Assembly (NCBI GenBank): GCA_002412495.1 | Contig: DHVE01000110.1 | Span: 1 to 64,000, forward strand | Direction: 5' to 3' | Length of the DNA: 64,000 bases | Origin: Betaproteobacteria bacterium UBA5216 | Lineage (GTDB): Bacteria; Pseudomonadota; Gammaproteobacteria; Burkholderiales; SG8-41 | Part shown: positions 33,212 to 41,203 of the stretch, one piece after another | Numbering within the stretch: position 1 is the first letter of the stretch | Layout: each line of letters begins with the position of its first letter | Translations under genes and position numbers: made by a program | The notes under the pieces: model-generated | What the model was told of the DNA's origin: nothing | Databases searched by the model: none | Seen by the model: the letters and a program-made list of their open reading frames with translations, nothing else

Positions 33212-34618
33212 TTGAAAATCGTCATTCTGGGCGCGGGGCAAGTCGGTTCTTCGGTCGCCGAAAATCTGGTATCGGAAGCCAACGACATCACCATCGTCGA
33301 CACCAATGCCGACCGCTTGCGCGCGCTTCAGGACAGACTCGATTTGCGCACGGTGTGCGGCAATGCCGCGCATCCCGCCGTGCTGGAGCAAGCGGGATTG
33401 GCCGACGCAGATCTGCTGTTTGCGGTGACGCAAAGCGACGAAACCAACATGGTCGCATGCAAGCTCGCCGCCACCATGTTTAATTGCCCGACCAAGATCG
33501 CACGCATCCGTTCGGCGGACTACCTGTCGCATCCGGAAATTTTTTCACCGGAAAATTTCGCGGTCGATGTGCCAATCTGCCCCGAACAATTACTCACCGA
33601 TTACATCGTCAAGCTGCTGGAGTTTCCCGAAGCGCTGCAGGTGCTGGAATTCGCCCACGGCAAGGTGAGCCTCGCGGCGGTGCGCGCGTTCCACGGCGGG
33701 CCACTGGTCGGCCATGAAATTTCGTATCTGCGCACGCACATGCCGCACGTGGAGGCGCGCGTGGCCGCAATCTTTCGCCAGGACGCGCAGATCACGCCCG
33801 AAGGGAACACCGTCATTGAGGCGGGTGACGAAGTATTTTTGATCGCCGCCACGGAAAATCTTCGCGGCGTGCTGCGCGAACTGCGGCGCATGGACAAGCC
33901 GGTGAAACGCGTGATGCTCGGCGGCGGCGGCAATATCGGCCGGCGCCTCGCCAAGGCGATCGAGGGCAAATGCGAAGTCAAGATCATCGAATACAGCAAG
34001 CCGGGCGCCGAGCGCCTGGCGGCGGAACTGAGCAATACGCTGGTGCTGCAGGGCGACGTGACCGACGAAGAATTGCTGGAATCGGAAAACATCGGCGAGA
34101 TGGATGTTTATTGCGCGCTCACCAACGACGACGAAAACAACATCATGTCGGCGCTGCTCGCCAAGCGCATGGGCGTGCGCAAGGTGATTGCGCTGATTAA
34201 CCGCTCCTCGTATGTCAATCTGTTGCAGGAAGGGCGTATTGATATCGCGATTGCGCCGGCGCAAGCCACTATCGGCACGCTGCTCGCGCGCGTGCGGCGC
34301 GGCGACGTGGCCGCCGTGCACTCGTTGCGACGCGGCGCGGCCGAGGCGCTGGAACTGGTCGCGCATGGCGACGCAAAATCATCCCAGGTGGTGGGCCGGC
34401 GCGTGGAAGAAATCGATCTACCCAAGGGCACGACCATCGGCGCCATCGTGCGGCGCCGCGCCGGCGCGACGGAACACGACGAACAATCCGATCAGGTCAT
34501 CATCGCGCATCACGATACGGTAATCGAGGCGGACGATCACGTGATCGTGTTCGTGGTGAACAAGCGCATGGTGCCGCGCGTGGAAAAGTTGTTCCAGGTG
34601 GAAGCCCGTTTTTTCTGA
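33212..34618 (+). CDS. trkA: Trk potassium uptake regulatory subunit TrkA
   Basis: About 468 residues from the TTG at 33212, which has GGGGAGG ahead of it and gives the canonical beginning KIVILGAGQVGSSVAENL; the frame is open upstream but not conserved. Two RCK/Rossmann halves are seen: ILGAGQVGS plus ITIVDTNADRLRAL at the N-terminus, and VMLGGGGNIGRRLAKAIEG with VKIIEYSKPGAERLA in the second half. Each is followed by a TrkA-C domain. It binds NAD(H)/ATP and gates TrkH on the cytoplasmic side. The trkH gene follows 16 nt later. Confidence 0.95.
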   Translation: MKIVILGAGQVGSSVAENLVSEANDITIVDTNADRLRALQDRLDLRTVCGNAAHPAVLEQAGLADADLLFAVTQSDETNMVACKLAATMFNCPTKIARIRSADYLSHPEIFSPENFAVDVPICPEQLLTDYIVKLLEFPEALQVLEFAHGKVSLAAVRAFHGGPLVGHEISYLRTHMPHVEARVAAIFRQDAQITPEGNTVIEAGDEVFLIAATENLRGVLRELRRMDKPVKRVMLGGGGNIGRRLAKAIEGKCEVKIIEYSKPGAERLAAELSNTLVLQGDVTDEELLESENIGEMDVYCALTNDDENNIMSALLAKRMGVRKVIALINRSSYVNLLQEGRIDIAIAPAQATIGTLLARVRRGDVAAVHSLRRGAAEALELVAHGDAKSSQVVGRRVEEIDLPKGTTIGAIVRRRAGATEHDEQSDQVIIAHHDTVIEADDHVIVFVVNKRMVPRVEKLFQVEARFF

Positions 34619-34634
34619 CCGCGCGGAAGAAGAC

Positions 34635-36092
34635 ATGAGAGCCTTTTTCGCCGTACTGCGGCCGCTCGGGGTAATCGGCATGGCAATGAGCCTGTCGCAC
34701 CTGGCGCCAATCACGGTGTCGCTTATCTACAACGATGGCGCGCTGCGCGTGTTCTGCATTTCAATGGTGTTCAATTTCGCGGTGGGCATGATCGCCTTCA
34801 TGACGGCGCGCCAGGTCAAGGTCGAGCTCAAGCCGCGCGACGGCATGCTGCTGGTGGTGCTCGCGTGGACGGGCGGCGCGGCCTTCGCCACGATTCCGCT
34901 GCTGATGCTGATCCCCGATCTGTCGTTTACCGATGCCTACTTCGAAACCATTTCCGGTCTCACCACCACCGGCGCCACGGTGCTGTCGAATCTGGATTCA
35001 CTGGAGCCTTCGCTCAATATGTGGCGGGGGCTGCTGGTATGGCTGGGCGGCATGGGATTGATCGTGCTCGCGGTGGCGGTCCTGCCACTGCTCGGCATCG
35101 GCGGGCGCCAGATGTTCAAGGCCGAAACGCCGGGGCCGATGAAGGACGCGCAACTAACACCGCGCATCACCGAGACAGCCAAGGGGTTGTGGGTGGTTTA
35201 TGCGCTGATTTCGCTGGTGTGCTTTATCGCGTTTCACCTTGCGGGCATGACGTGGTTTGATGCGCTCATGCATATGTGTTCGACCATGGGTCTGGGCGGC
35301 TTTTCCAGCCATGACGCAAGCTTCGGTTACTGGAATTCGCCGCTGATCGAGGGCGTGACCATACTGTTCATGCTGATCGCGGGTATCAACTTCGGCACGC
35401 ATTTCGTGGCGTTTCGCCAACGCACGCTGGCGCCGTACCGGCGCGATCCGGAAGCCGGCTGGTTTCTGTTGATCACCCTTGCCAGTTGCGCGGGCCTGGC
35501 GATTTACCTGCAAATGATGGGCACGTATGGCGGCTTCTGGGAAGCCTTGCGTTTCGCGTCGTTTAACGTGGTGTCCATCGCCACCACCACCGGCTTCGCC
35601 AACACCGATTACAATTTGTGGCCGATGTTCGCGCCGCTATGGATGCTGTTCCTGTGCAGCTTCGTATCGTGCTCGGGCTCGACCGGCGGCGGCATCAAAA
35701 TGATCCGCGCGCAAATGCTGTATATCCAGGTCAACCGCGAATACGTCAAGCTGCTGCACCCGCGCGCCGTATCACCCGCCAAACTGGGTGGACAAGTCAT
35801 CGAAAACAAAATTCTTTTCGCCGTGCTGGCCTTCATGTTCGTCTATGTCTCGTGCATCGTCTCGATGACGCTGATCATGGTCGCCAGCGGGCTGGACGTG
35901 GTCAGCGCCTTCTCGGCCGTGGTCGCCTGCATCAACAACACCGGACCGGGGCTGAACAAGGTCGGGCCGGCCACCACCTACGAGGTGCTCACGGACTTTC
36001 AGACCTGGGTATGCAGTTTCGCCATGCTGCTCGGGCGGCTGGAACTGTTCACGTTGTTGATCGTGTTCACGCCCGCGTTCTGGCGCCGCTAA
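34635..36092 (+). CDS. trkH: Trk potassium uptake channel TrkH
   Basis: A 485-residue integral membrane protein with about ten or more hydrophobic segments arranged as four pore repeats. Selectivity-filter-like loops are visible: ISGLTTTGATV in repeat one, CSTMGLGGFSSHD in repeat two, SIATTTGFANTDY in repeat three and CINNTGPGLNKVGP in repeat four. It conducts K+ inward when activated by TrkA. The stop TAA overlaps the ATG of yqgE (TAATG), so the two are co-translated. Confidence 0.95.
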   Translation: MRAFFAVLRPLGVIGMAMSLSHLAPITVSLIYNDGALRVFCISMVFNFAVGMIAFMTARQVKVELKPRDGMLLVVLAWTGGAAFATIPLLMLIPDLSFTDAYFETISGLTTTGATVLSNLDSLEPSLNMWRGLLVWLGGMGLIVLAVAVLPLLGIGGRQMFKAETPGPMKDAQLTPRITETAKGLWVVYALISLVCFIAFHLAGMTWFDALMHMCSTMGLGGFSSHDASFGYWNSPLIEGVTILFMLIAGINFGTHFVAFRQRTLAPYRRDPEAGWFLLITLASCAGLAIYLQMMGTYGGFWEALRFASFNVVSIATTTGFANTDYNLWPMFAPLWMLFLCSFVSCSGSTGGGIKMIRAQMLYIQVNREYVKLLHPRAVSPAKLGGQVIENKILFAVLAFMFVYVSCIVSMTLIMVASGLDVVSAFSAVVACINNTGPGLNKVGPATTYEVLTDFQTWVCSFAMLLGRLELFTLLIVFTPAFWRR

Positions 36093-36652
36093 TGCAATCC
36101 GTCGATCTCACGGGGCATTTTTTGATTGCCATGCCGGCGATGACGGATCCGCATTTTGCGAAATCGCTGACGTATATTTGCGAGCATAACGAACAGGGCG
36201 CGCTGGGCGTGGTGGTCAATCGACCGATCGACATGACGCTTTATGCGCTGCTGAGGCAAATTGAAATCAAGAAGCCCGCCGCCGCGTGCAAGGTGGTGCC
36301 GGTGCACTACGGCGGCCCGGTGCAGATCGACCGCGGATTTGTGCTGCACTCGCCCGCCGGCTCGTGGAATTCGACGCTGGTCGTGAATGAAAACATCGGC
36401 CTTACCACGTCAAAAGACATCCTCGAAGCGGTCGCCTGCGGCGAAGGGCCGCAATCCATGCTGGTGACGCTCGGCTATGCGGGCTGGGCGCCGGGGCAGC
36501 TTGAGCATGAACTGGCCGCCAATGCCTGGCTCACCGTCGGCGCCGACACGCGCATTCTGTTTGAAACACCCGCCGCGCAACGTTATAACGAGGGGCTGAA
36601 GCTGCTGGGTATTGATTTGGCCATGTTGTCGGATGCGGCCGGGCATGCTTGA
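36092..36652 (+). CDS. yqgE: YqgE/AlgH family protein (UPF0301)
   Basis: A 186-residue protein from the ATG at 36092 (MQSVDLTGHFLIAMPAMTD). Family signatures: HFLIAMPAM, LGVVVNRPIDMTLYALL, PVHYGGPVQIDRGFVLHS and LVTLGYAGWAPGQLEHELA. The domain is alpha/beta and its molecular function is still poorly known; AlgH relates to alginate regulation in Pseudomonas. The gene is commonly beside ruvX, as here, though a repeat-rich 117-nt gap now separates them. Confidence 0.92.
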   Translation: MQSVDLTGHFLIAMPAMTDPHFAKSLTYICEHNEQGALGVVVNRPIDMTLYALLRQIEIKKPAAACKVVPVHYGGPVQIDRGFVLHSPAGSWNSTLVVNENIGLTTSKDILEAVACGEGPQSMLVTLGYAGWAPGQLEHELAANAWLTVGADTRILFETPAAQRYNEGLKLLGIDLAMLSDAAGHA

Positions 36653-36672
36653 CCTGAAGGATGAGGACAGTG

Positions 36673-36732
36673 GGATGAAGGATGAAAACAACCAAACGAT
36701 TGGCTGGCTTTCATCCTTCATCCTTCATCCTT
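36673..36732. repeat. Heptad TTCATCC repeats forming a hairpin
   Basis: Three tandem TTCATCC units run at 36710-36730 (followed by TTT), and two inverted units GGATGAA at 36673-36686 face them. The inner arms, GGATGAAGGATGAAA (36673-36687) and TTTCATCCTTCATCC (36709-36723), pair perfectly with a 21-nt loop. A further imperfect GGATGAG copy lies just upstream (36659-36665). The array separates yqgE from ruvX. It may be a slippage-prone repeat or a weak terminator. Confidence 0.7.
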
Positions 36733-36769
36733 CATCCTTTGAATTGCCGGAATCACGGTGACAAGAACC

Positions 36770-37216
36770 ATGGACACGCCCCCTCAAACGGGCGCCGTGC
36801 TTGCCTTCGATTTCGGCGAGAAGCGCATCGGCGTTGCCGTGGCGGATTTGACGGTGGGCATCTCGCATCCTCTGCAAACCATTCACGCCGAAGACAACGA
36901 CACGCGATTTGCCGCCATCGGTGCGTTGATTGCCGAGTGGAAGCCGGTTCAACTCATCGTCGGCGAACCGCACCACGCGGACGGTGGCGCGCATGAGATC
37001 GCCCGTCTCGCGCGGCGCTTTGCGCAGCGACTCGAAGGGCGGTTTTCATTGCCGGTGACGCTGGTGGATGAAACCCTCAGTTCGCAGGCAGCCGAGTCGC
37101 AATTGCACGCACAGGGCGTACACGGCGATAAACTGGCGGCGGCCGTCGATGCGGCGGCCGCGCGCGAGATTCTGGAAACCTGGCTGGCGCAGCAGCGCCG
37201 CAAACGCCTTTCATAA
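36770..37216 (+). CDS. ruvX: Putative Holliday junction resolvase / pre-16S rRNA nuclease
   Basis: About 148 residues from the ATG at 36770; a GTG at 36758 is an alternative. RNase H-like fold of the YqgF family: VLAFDFGEKRIGVAVADL (first catalytic Asp), ISHPLQTIHAED, VQLIVGEPHHADGG, VTLVDETLSSQAAESQL (Glu) and DAAAAREILETWL (terminal Asp). In E. coli YqgF matures 16S rRNA; Holliday resolution has also been proposed. It follows yqgE on the same strand across the repeat array. Confidence 0.93.
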   Translation: MDTPPQTGAVLAFDFGEKRIGVAVADLTVGISHPLQTIHAEDNDTRFAAIGALIAEWKPVQLIVGEPHHADGGAHEIARLARRFAQRLEGRFSLPVTLVDETLSSQAAESQLHAQGVHGDKLAAAVDAAAAREILETWLAQQRRKRLS

Positions 37217-37254
37217 TCAAGAAAATACTCAACAAAAACATATACCTACACGCC

Positions 37255-38193
37255 ATGACCCACGACATCCTCATTAACGCCAAAGGCCACAAGGGCACGT
37301 ACGACCGTCTGGTGCGGGAGTTTTCCGCCGTCAGTTTGTTCGAAGCCAAGGACCGCGCGGCGGCGCTGAAAGAAGCCGCGCCGCGCGTGCGCGGGCTGGC
37401 AAGCACGGGCCACGCGCGCGTGGATGCCGCGCTGATGGACGCTCTGCCCAAGCTGGAAATCATCGCAAACTTCGGGGTTGGCGTCGACCAGATCGATCTG
37501 GATGCGGCGAAGCAGCGCGGCATCATCGTCACCAACACCGCTGGCGCACTGAATGAATGCGTCGCCGACTGCGCGATGGCGGTGGTGCTGAACACGCTGC
37601 GCAAAATTCCGCAGTCGGGCGTTTATCTGCGCGCGGGCCTGTGGCAATCGCAGGGCGCCTATCCGCTGGGCACCTCGCTCGGCGGCAAGACGCTCGGCAT
37701 CCTCGGCCTAGGGCGCATCGGCGCGGAAATCGCCAAGCGCGCGCAAGCCTTCGGCATGAAGATTCGCTATCACAACCGCCGCCAAAAGGACGTGTCGTTC
37801 GCCTACGACCCCGACGCCGTGACGCTGGCAGAAAACTCGGACGTGCTGATGGTCATCACGCCCGGCGGCGCGGACACCGAGAAGCTGGTCAATGCGCAAG
37901 TGCTCGACGCGCTGGGGCCACAAGGCTATCTCATCAACGTCGCGCGTGGCAGCGTGATCGATGAGCCGGTGGTGCTGCGTTATTTGCAGGAGAAAAGAAT
38001 CGCCGGCGCGGGGCTGGATGTGTTCGAACACGAGCCCAAGGTACCGCCGGAATTTTTTGCGCTCGACAACGTGGTGCTGACACCCCACGTCGCCAGCGCC
38101 ACCCACGAAACCCGCACCGCGATGGGCAACCTGCAAATCGAGAACCTGCATCTGCACTTTGCGGGCAAGCCGGTGAAGACGCCGGTGGTTTGA
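37255..38193 (+). CDS. D-isomer-specific 2-hydroxyacid dehydrogenase
   Basis: A 312-residue NAD(P)-dependent reductase of the glyoxylate/hydroxypyruvate-reductase group. Motifs: VGVDQIDLDAAKQRGI and NTAGALNECVADCAMA (substrate domain), GILGLGRIGAEIAKRAQAFG (Rossmann GxGxxG), LINVARGSVIDE (catalytic Arg), GLDVFEHEPKVPPEF (Glu) and LTPHVASATHETR (catalytic His). After the second beta strand the sequence is YHNRRQKD, with basic residues that favour NADPH. It likely reduces a 2-oxoacid such as glyoxylate. It stands 38 nt after ruvX. Confidence 0.9.
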   Translation: MTHDILINAKGHKGTYDRLVREFSAVSLFEAKDRAAALKEAAPRVRGLASTGHARVDAALMDALPKLEIIANFGVGVDQIDLDAAKQRGIIVTNTAGALNECVADCAMAVVLNTLRKIPQSGVYLRAGLWQSQGAYPLGTSLGGKTLGILGLGRIGAEIAKRAQAFGMKIRYHNRRQKDVSFAYDPDAVTLAENSDVLMVITPGGADTEKLVNAQVLDALGPQGYLINVARGSVIDEPVVLRYLQEKRIAGAGLDVFEHEPKVPPEFFALDNVVLTPHVASATHETRTAMGNLQIENLHLHFAGKPVKTPVV

Positions 38194-38312
38194 AGGCCAG
38201 TGGCGCTGCTAGCGCAGACCGAGCAACGGCGCTCGGCGTGACAGCGGCGGGCCCGTAAAAACCTTTAATCGGCCGGGCGCGTTGTGTTACGCTACGTCCC
38301 CAATAAACGCCC

Positions 38313-38846
38313 ATGAACAACAAGCCGGGTAACCCACCTTCGCCCCCTTCGAATCCGCTGCCGGATGCCGAGCAATTGCTCTCCCGGCTGCTGGATCAAA
38401 TGAAGCCCGTCGCCGGGCCCGATACGGGCATCATCGGCATTCATACCGGCGGTGTGTGGGTCGCGGAGCGGTTGCACGCCGCGCTCGGCGTCAAGGCGCC
38501 ACTCGGCACGCTGGATGTCTCTTTTTACCGCGATGATTTCGAAAAAATCGGCCTGCATCGCAATGTCAAATCCTCGGATCTTCCGTTTGATGTCGAAGGC
38601 CGCCGCCTGATTCTGGTGGACGACGTGCTCTACACCGGGCGCACCATTCGCGCGGCGATGAACGTGCTGTTCGATTATGGCCGTCCGGCCAGCATACAGC
38701 TCGCGGCGCTGGTGGACCGCGGCGGGCGCGAGCTGCCGATCCGCGCGGATTTTCTCGGCGGCGACATTACCCTTGCCGTGTCGCAAAGCGTCGAATTGAT
38801 CCGCGATGGCGCGGGCAAACTATCCCTGAAGCTGCACGAGAACTGA
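38313..38846 (+). CDS. pyrR: PyrR bifunctional protein / uracil phosphoribosyltransferase
   Basis: A 177-residue type I phosphoribosyltransferase. The PRPP-binding loop is LILVDDVLYTGRTIRAAM; other signatures are GIHTGGVWVAERLHAALG, LDVSFYRDDF and LAALVDRGGRELPI. In Gram-positives PyrR attenuates pyr mRNA; in proteobacteria it is usually a uracil phosphoribosyltransferase with unclear regulatory power. It directly precedes pyrB, one nt apart, and is followed by pyrX, so this is a pyrimidine operon. Confidence 0.93.
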   Translation: MNNKPGNPPSPPSNPLPDAEQLLSRLLDQMKPVAGPDTGIIGIHTGGVWVAERLHAALGVKAPLGTLDVSFYRDDFEKIGLHRNVKSSDLPFDVEGRRLILVDDVLYTGRTIRAAMNVLFDYGRPASIQLAALVDRGGRELPIRADFLGGDITLAVSQSVELIRDGAGKLSLKLHEN

Positions 38847-38847
38847 C

Positions 38848-39816
38848 ATGTGGCTTGATCCGCGTAATCCGCAACTGAACAAAAACGGCGAACTGCATCA
38901 TCTGCTGTCGCTCGACGGCCTGCCCGCCGACGTGCTGCGGCAAATACTCGACGCGGCCGCGTCCTTCGTGGGCGTGACACAGCGCGAGGTAAAAAAAGTG
39001 CCGCTGCTGCGCGGCAAGTCGGTGTTCAACATCTTTTTCGAGAACTCCACGCGCACGCGCACCACGTTCGAGATCGCCGCCAAGCGCCTGTCGGCGGACG
39101 TGATTAATCTGGCCATCGCGCAGTCGTCCACCAGCAAGGGCGAGAGCATGCTCGACACGGTGGCCAATCTCGCGGCGATGCAGGCCGACATGTTCGTGGT
39201 ACGGCATGCGGCGAGTGGCGCTCCCTACCTGATCGCTAAGCACGTGGGCGCGGACATTCACGTGATCAACGCCGGCGACGGGCGCCATCAGCACCCGACG
39301 CAGGGCTTGCTCGACATGTTCACCATTCGCCACTACAAAAAGGATTTCACCAACCTGCGCGTGGCCATCATCGGTGACATTCTGCATTCGCGCGTGGCGC
39401 GCTCGCAGATACACGCGCTAACCACGCTGGGCTGCCCCGAAATCCGCGTCATCAGCCCGCGCACGCTGATCCCTTCGGACATTCGCAGCCTCGGCGTGCA
39501 GGTGTATCACGATCTGCGCGAGGGCTTGAAGGACGTGGATGTGGTGAGCACGCTGCGCCTGCAGAATGAACGCATGAAGGGCGCGCTGCTGGCCTCCGGC
39601 GAAGAGTTCTACAAATACTACGGCATCACCGATGACAAGCTGGCGCTCGCCAAGCCCGACGCCATCGTGCTGCATCCGGGGCCGATGAATCGCGGCGTGG
39701 AAATTGATTCCGGCGTCGCCGACGGCAAGCAGTCGGTGATTCTGCCGCAGGTAAGTTTCGGCATTGCCATCCGCATGGCAGTGATGAGTATTGTCGCGGG
39801 CGGATGGCGCGGGTGA
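38848..39816 (+). CDS. pyrB: Aspartate carbamoyltransferase catalytic subunit
   Basis: A 322-residue ATCase that joins carbamoyl phosphate and aspartate, the committed step of pyrimidine synthesis. FFENSTRTRTTFEIAAKRL is the carbamoyl-phosphate site. SSTSKGESMLDTVANL is the loop bringing Ser and Lys in from the neighbouring chain. HQHPTQGLLDMFTI and LHPGPMNRGVEIDSGVADG complete the site. No pyrI regulatory subunit is present; the PyrX protein encoded next is the usual structural partner in this type of ATCase. Start ATG is one nt after the pyrR stop. Confidence 0.96.
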   Translation: MWLDPRNPQLNKNGELHHLLSLDGLPADVLRQILDAAASFVGVTQREVKKVPLLRGKSVFNIFFENSTRTRTTFEIAAKRLSADVINLAIAQSSTSKGESMLDTVANLAAMQADMFVVRHAASGAPYLIAKHVGADIHVINAGDGRHQHPTQGLLDMFTIRHYKKDFTNLRVAIIGDILHSRVARSQIHALTTLGCPEIRVISPRTLIPSDIRSLGVQVYHDLREGLKDVDVVSTLRLQNERMKGALLASGEEFYKYYGITDDKLALAKPDAIVLHPGPMNRGVEIDSGVADGKQSVILPQVSFGIAIRMAVMSIVAGGWRG

Positions 39817-39823
39817 AACACGA

Positions 39824-41116
39824 ATGAAAATTCACATCAAGGGCGGCCGTCTCATCGACCCGCGCAATAACATCGATGCCGCGCGCGACGTGTACATCGC
39901 CGCCGGCAAAGTCGTCGCCGTGGGCGCGGCGCCCGACGGCTTCACCGCCAATCGCACCATCGACGCGTCGGGCAAAATCGTCTGTCCCGGACTGGTGGAT
40001 TTATCGGCGCGCCTGCGTGAACCGGGCTTTGAATACATCGCCACGCTGGAGTCGGAAATGAATGCCGCCTGCGCTGGCGGCGTGACCAGTCTCGCGTGCC
40101 CGCCCGACACCGATCCGCCGCTCGACGAGCCGGGACTGGTGGAAATGCTCAAATACCGTGCGCGTAATCTCAATAAGGCGCGCGTCTACCCGATCGGCGC
40201 GCTGACCGAGGCGCTGAAAGGCGCGCGGCTCACCGAGATGGCGGAACTGCGCGACGCGGGCTGCGTGGCGTTTTCGCATGCCGACGTGCCGCTCAATGAC
40301 AACCAGGTGCTGTATTACGCCATGCAGTACGCGGCCACGTTTAATATTCCTGTCTGGCTGCGCCCGCAGGATGCATCGCTCGCCCGTAACGGCGTGGCGC
40401 ACGATGGCCAGGTGGCCACGCGGCTGGGGCTGCCGTCGATACCGGTGTGCGCGGAAACCGCCGCCTTGTCAGTGATTCTGCTGCTCGCGCGCGAGACCGG
40501 CGCGCGCGTGCATCTGTGCCGGTTATCGAGCGCCGACGGCATCAACATGGTGCGGCGCGCGCGGCATGACGGCGCGGCAGTGACGTGCGATGTCGCCGTG
40601 CATCATCTGCACTTGTCTGAAATGGACATCGGTTATTTTGATGCGCACTGCCATTTGATTCCGCCGCTTCGCAGCCAGCGCGACCGCGACGCGCTACGCA
40701 AGGCGCTCGCCGATCACACCATCGATGCCGTGTGTTCCGACCACTGCCCGGTGGACGACGACGCCAAGCAATTGCCGTTTTCGGAATCCGAACCCGGCGC
40801 AACAGGACTGGAATTGCTGCTGCCGCTCACGCTGAAATGGGCGGACGAAGATCAGGTGGCGCTGCCGACCGCGCTGGCGCGCATCACCACCCACGCAGCG
40901 AATATCCTGGGAATCGACGCGGGCCACCTCGCGGTGGGCGCGGACGCGGATGTGTGTGTGTTCGACGCGGAGCGCTACTGGAAAGTCGAGCCATCTTCGC
41001 TGCTGAGTCAGGGCAAGAACACTCCGTACAGCGGGCTGGAACTCAAGGGCCGCGTTACGCATACGCTGGTCGGCGGACAGATCGCGTATGAACTGCGCGC
41101 GCACGAATTGAAGTAG
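39824..41116 (+). CDS. pyrX: Dihydroorotase-like structural subunit (PyrX), active site degenerate
   Basis: About 430 residues from the ATG at 39824. Overall it is a dihydroorotase fold (IKGGRLIDPRNNIDAARDVY, GVTSLACPPDTDPPLDEPG, DAVCSDHCPVDDDAKQLPF, ATGLELLLPLTLKWA). But the zinc motif that should read DxHVHxREPG is DLSARLREPG, so both metal-binding His residues are missing. In Pseudomonas and betaproteobacteria such PyrC'/PyrX chains are inactive but required for the ATCase dodecamer. A functional dihydroorotase must be elsewhere. It starts 7 nt after the pyrB stop. Confidence 0.9.
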   Translation: MKIHIKGGRLIDPRNNIDAARDVYIAAGKVVAVGAAPDGFTANRTIDASGKIVCPGLVDLSARLREPGFEYIATLESEMNAACAGGVTSLACPPDTDPPLDEPGLVEMLKYRARNLNKARVYPIGALTEALKGARLTEMAELRDAGCVAFSHADVPLNDNQVLYYAMQYAATFNIPVWLRPQDASLARNGVAHDGQVATRLGLPSIPVCAETAALSVILLLARETGARVHLCRLSSADGINMVRRARHDGAAVTCDVAVHHLHLSEMDIGYFDAHCHLIPPLRSQRDRDALRKALADHTIDAVCSDHCPVDDDAKQLPFSESEPGATGLELLLPLTLKWADEDQVALPTALARITTHAANILGIDAGHLAVGADADVCVFDAERYWKVEPSSLLSQGKNTPYSGLELKGRVTHTLVGGQIAYELRAHELK

Positions 41117-41132
41117 CGTTTCCGCACACAAG

Positions 41133-41156
41133 CCGCCGGTTCACACCGGCGGTTCT
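41133..41156 (+). terminator. Possible rho-independent terminator after pyrX
   Basis: CCGCCGGT (41133-41140) pairs with ACCGGCGG (41145-41152) over a TCAC loop, followed by TTCT. It stands 17 nt after the pyrX stop and before prlC, so it could end the pyrR-pyrB-pyrX transcript. The T-run is short. Confidence 0.55.
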
Positions 41157-41203
41157 GCTAGACTTCCCCGTCCTTTTGTCCCGCTATTTGCAAAGTTAAA
41201 GTC

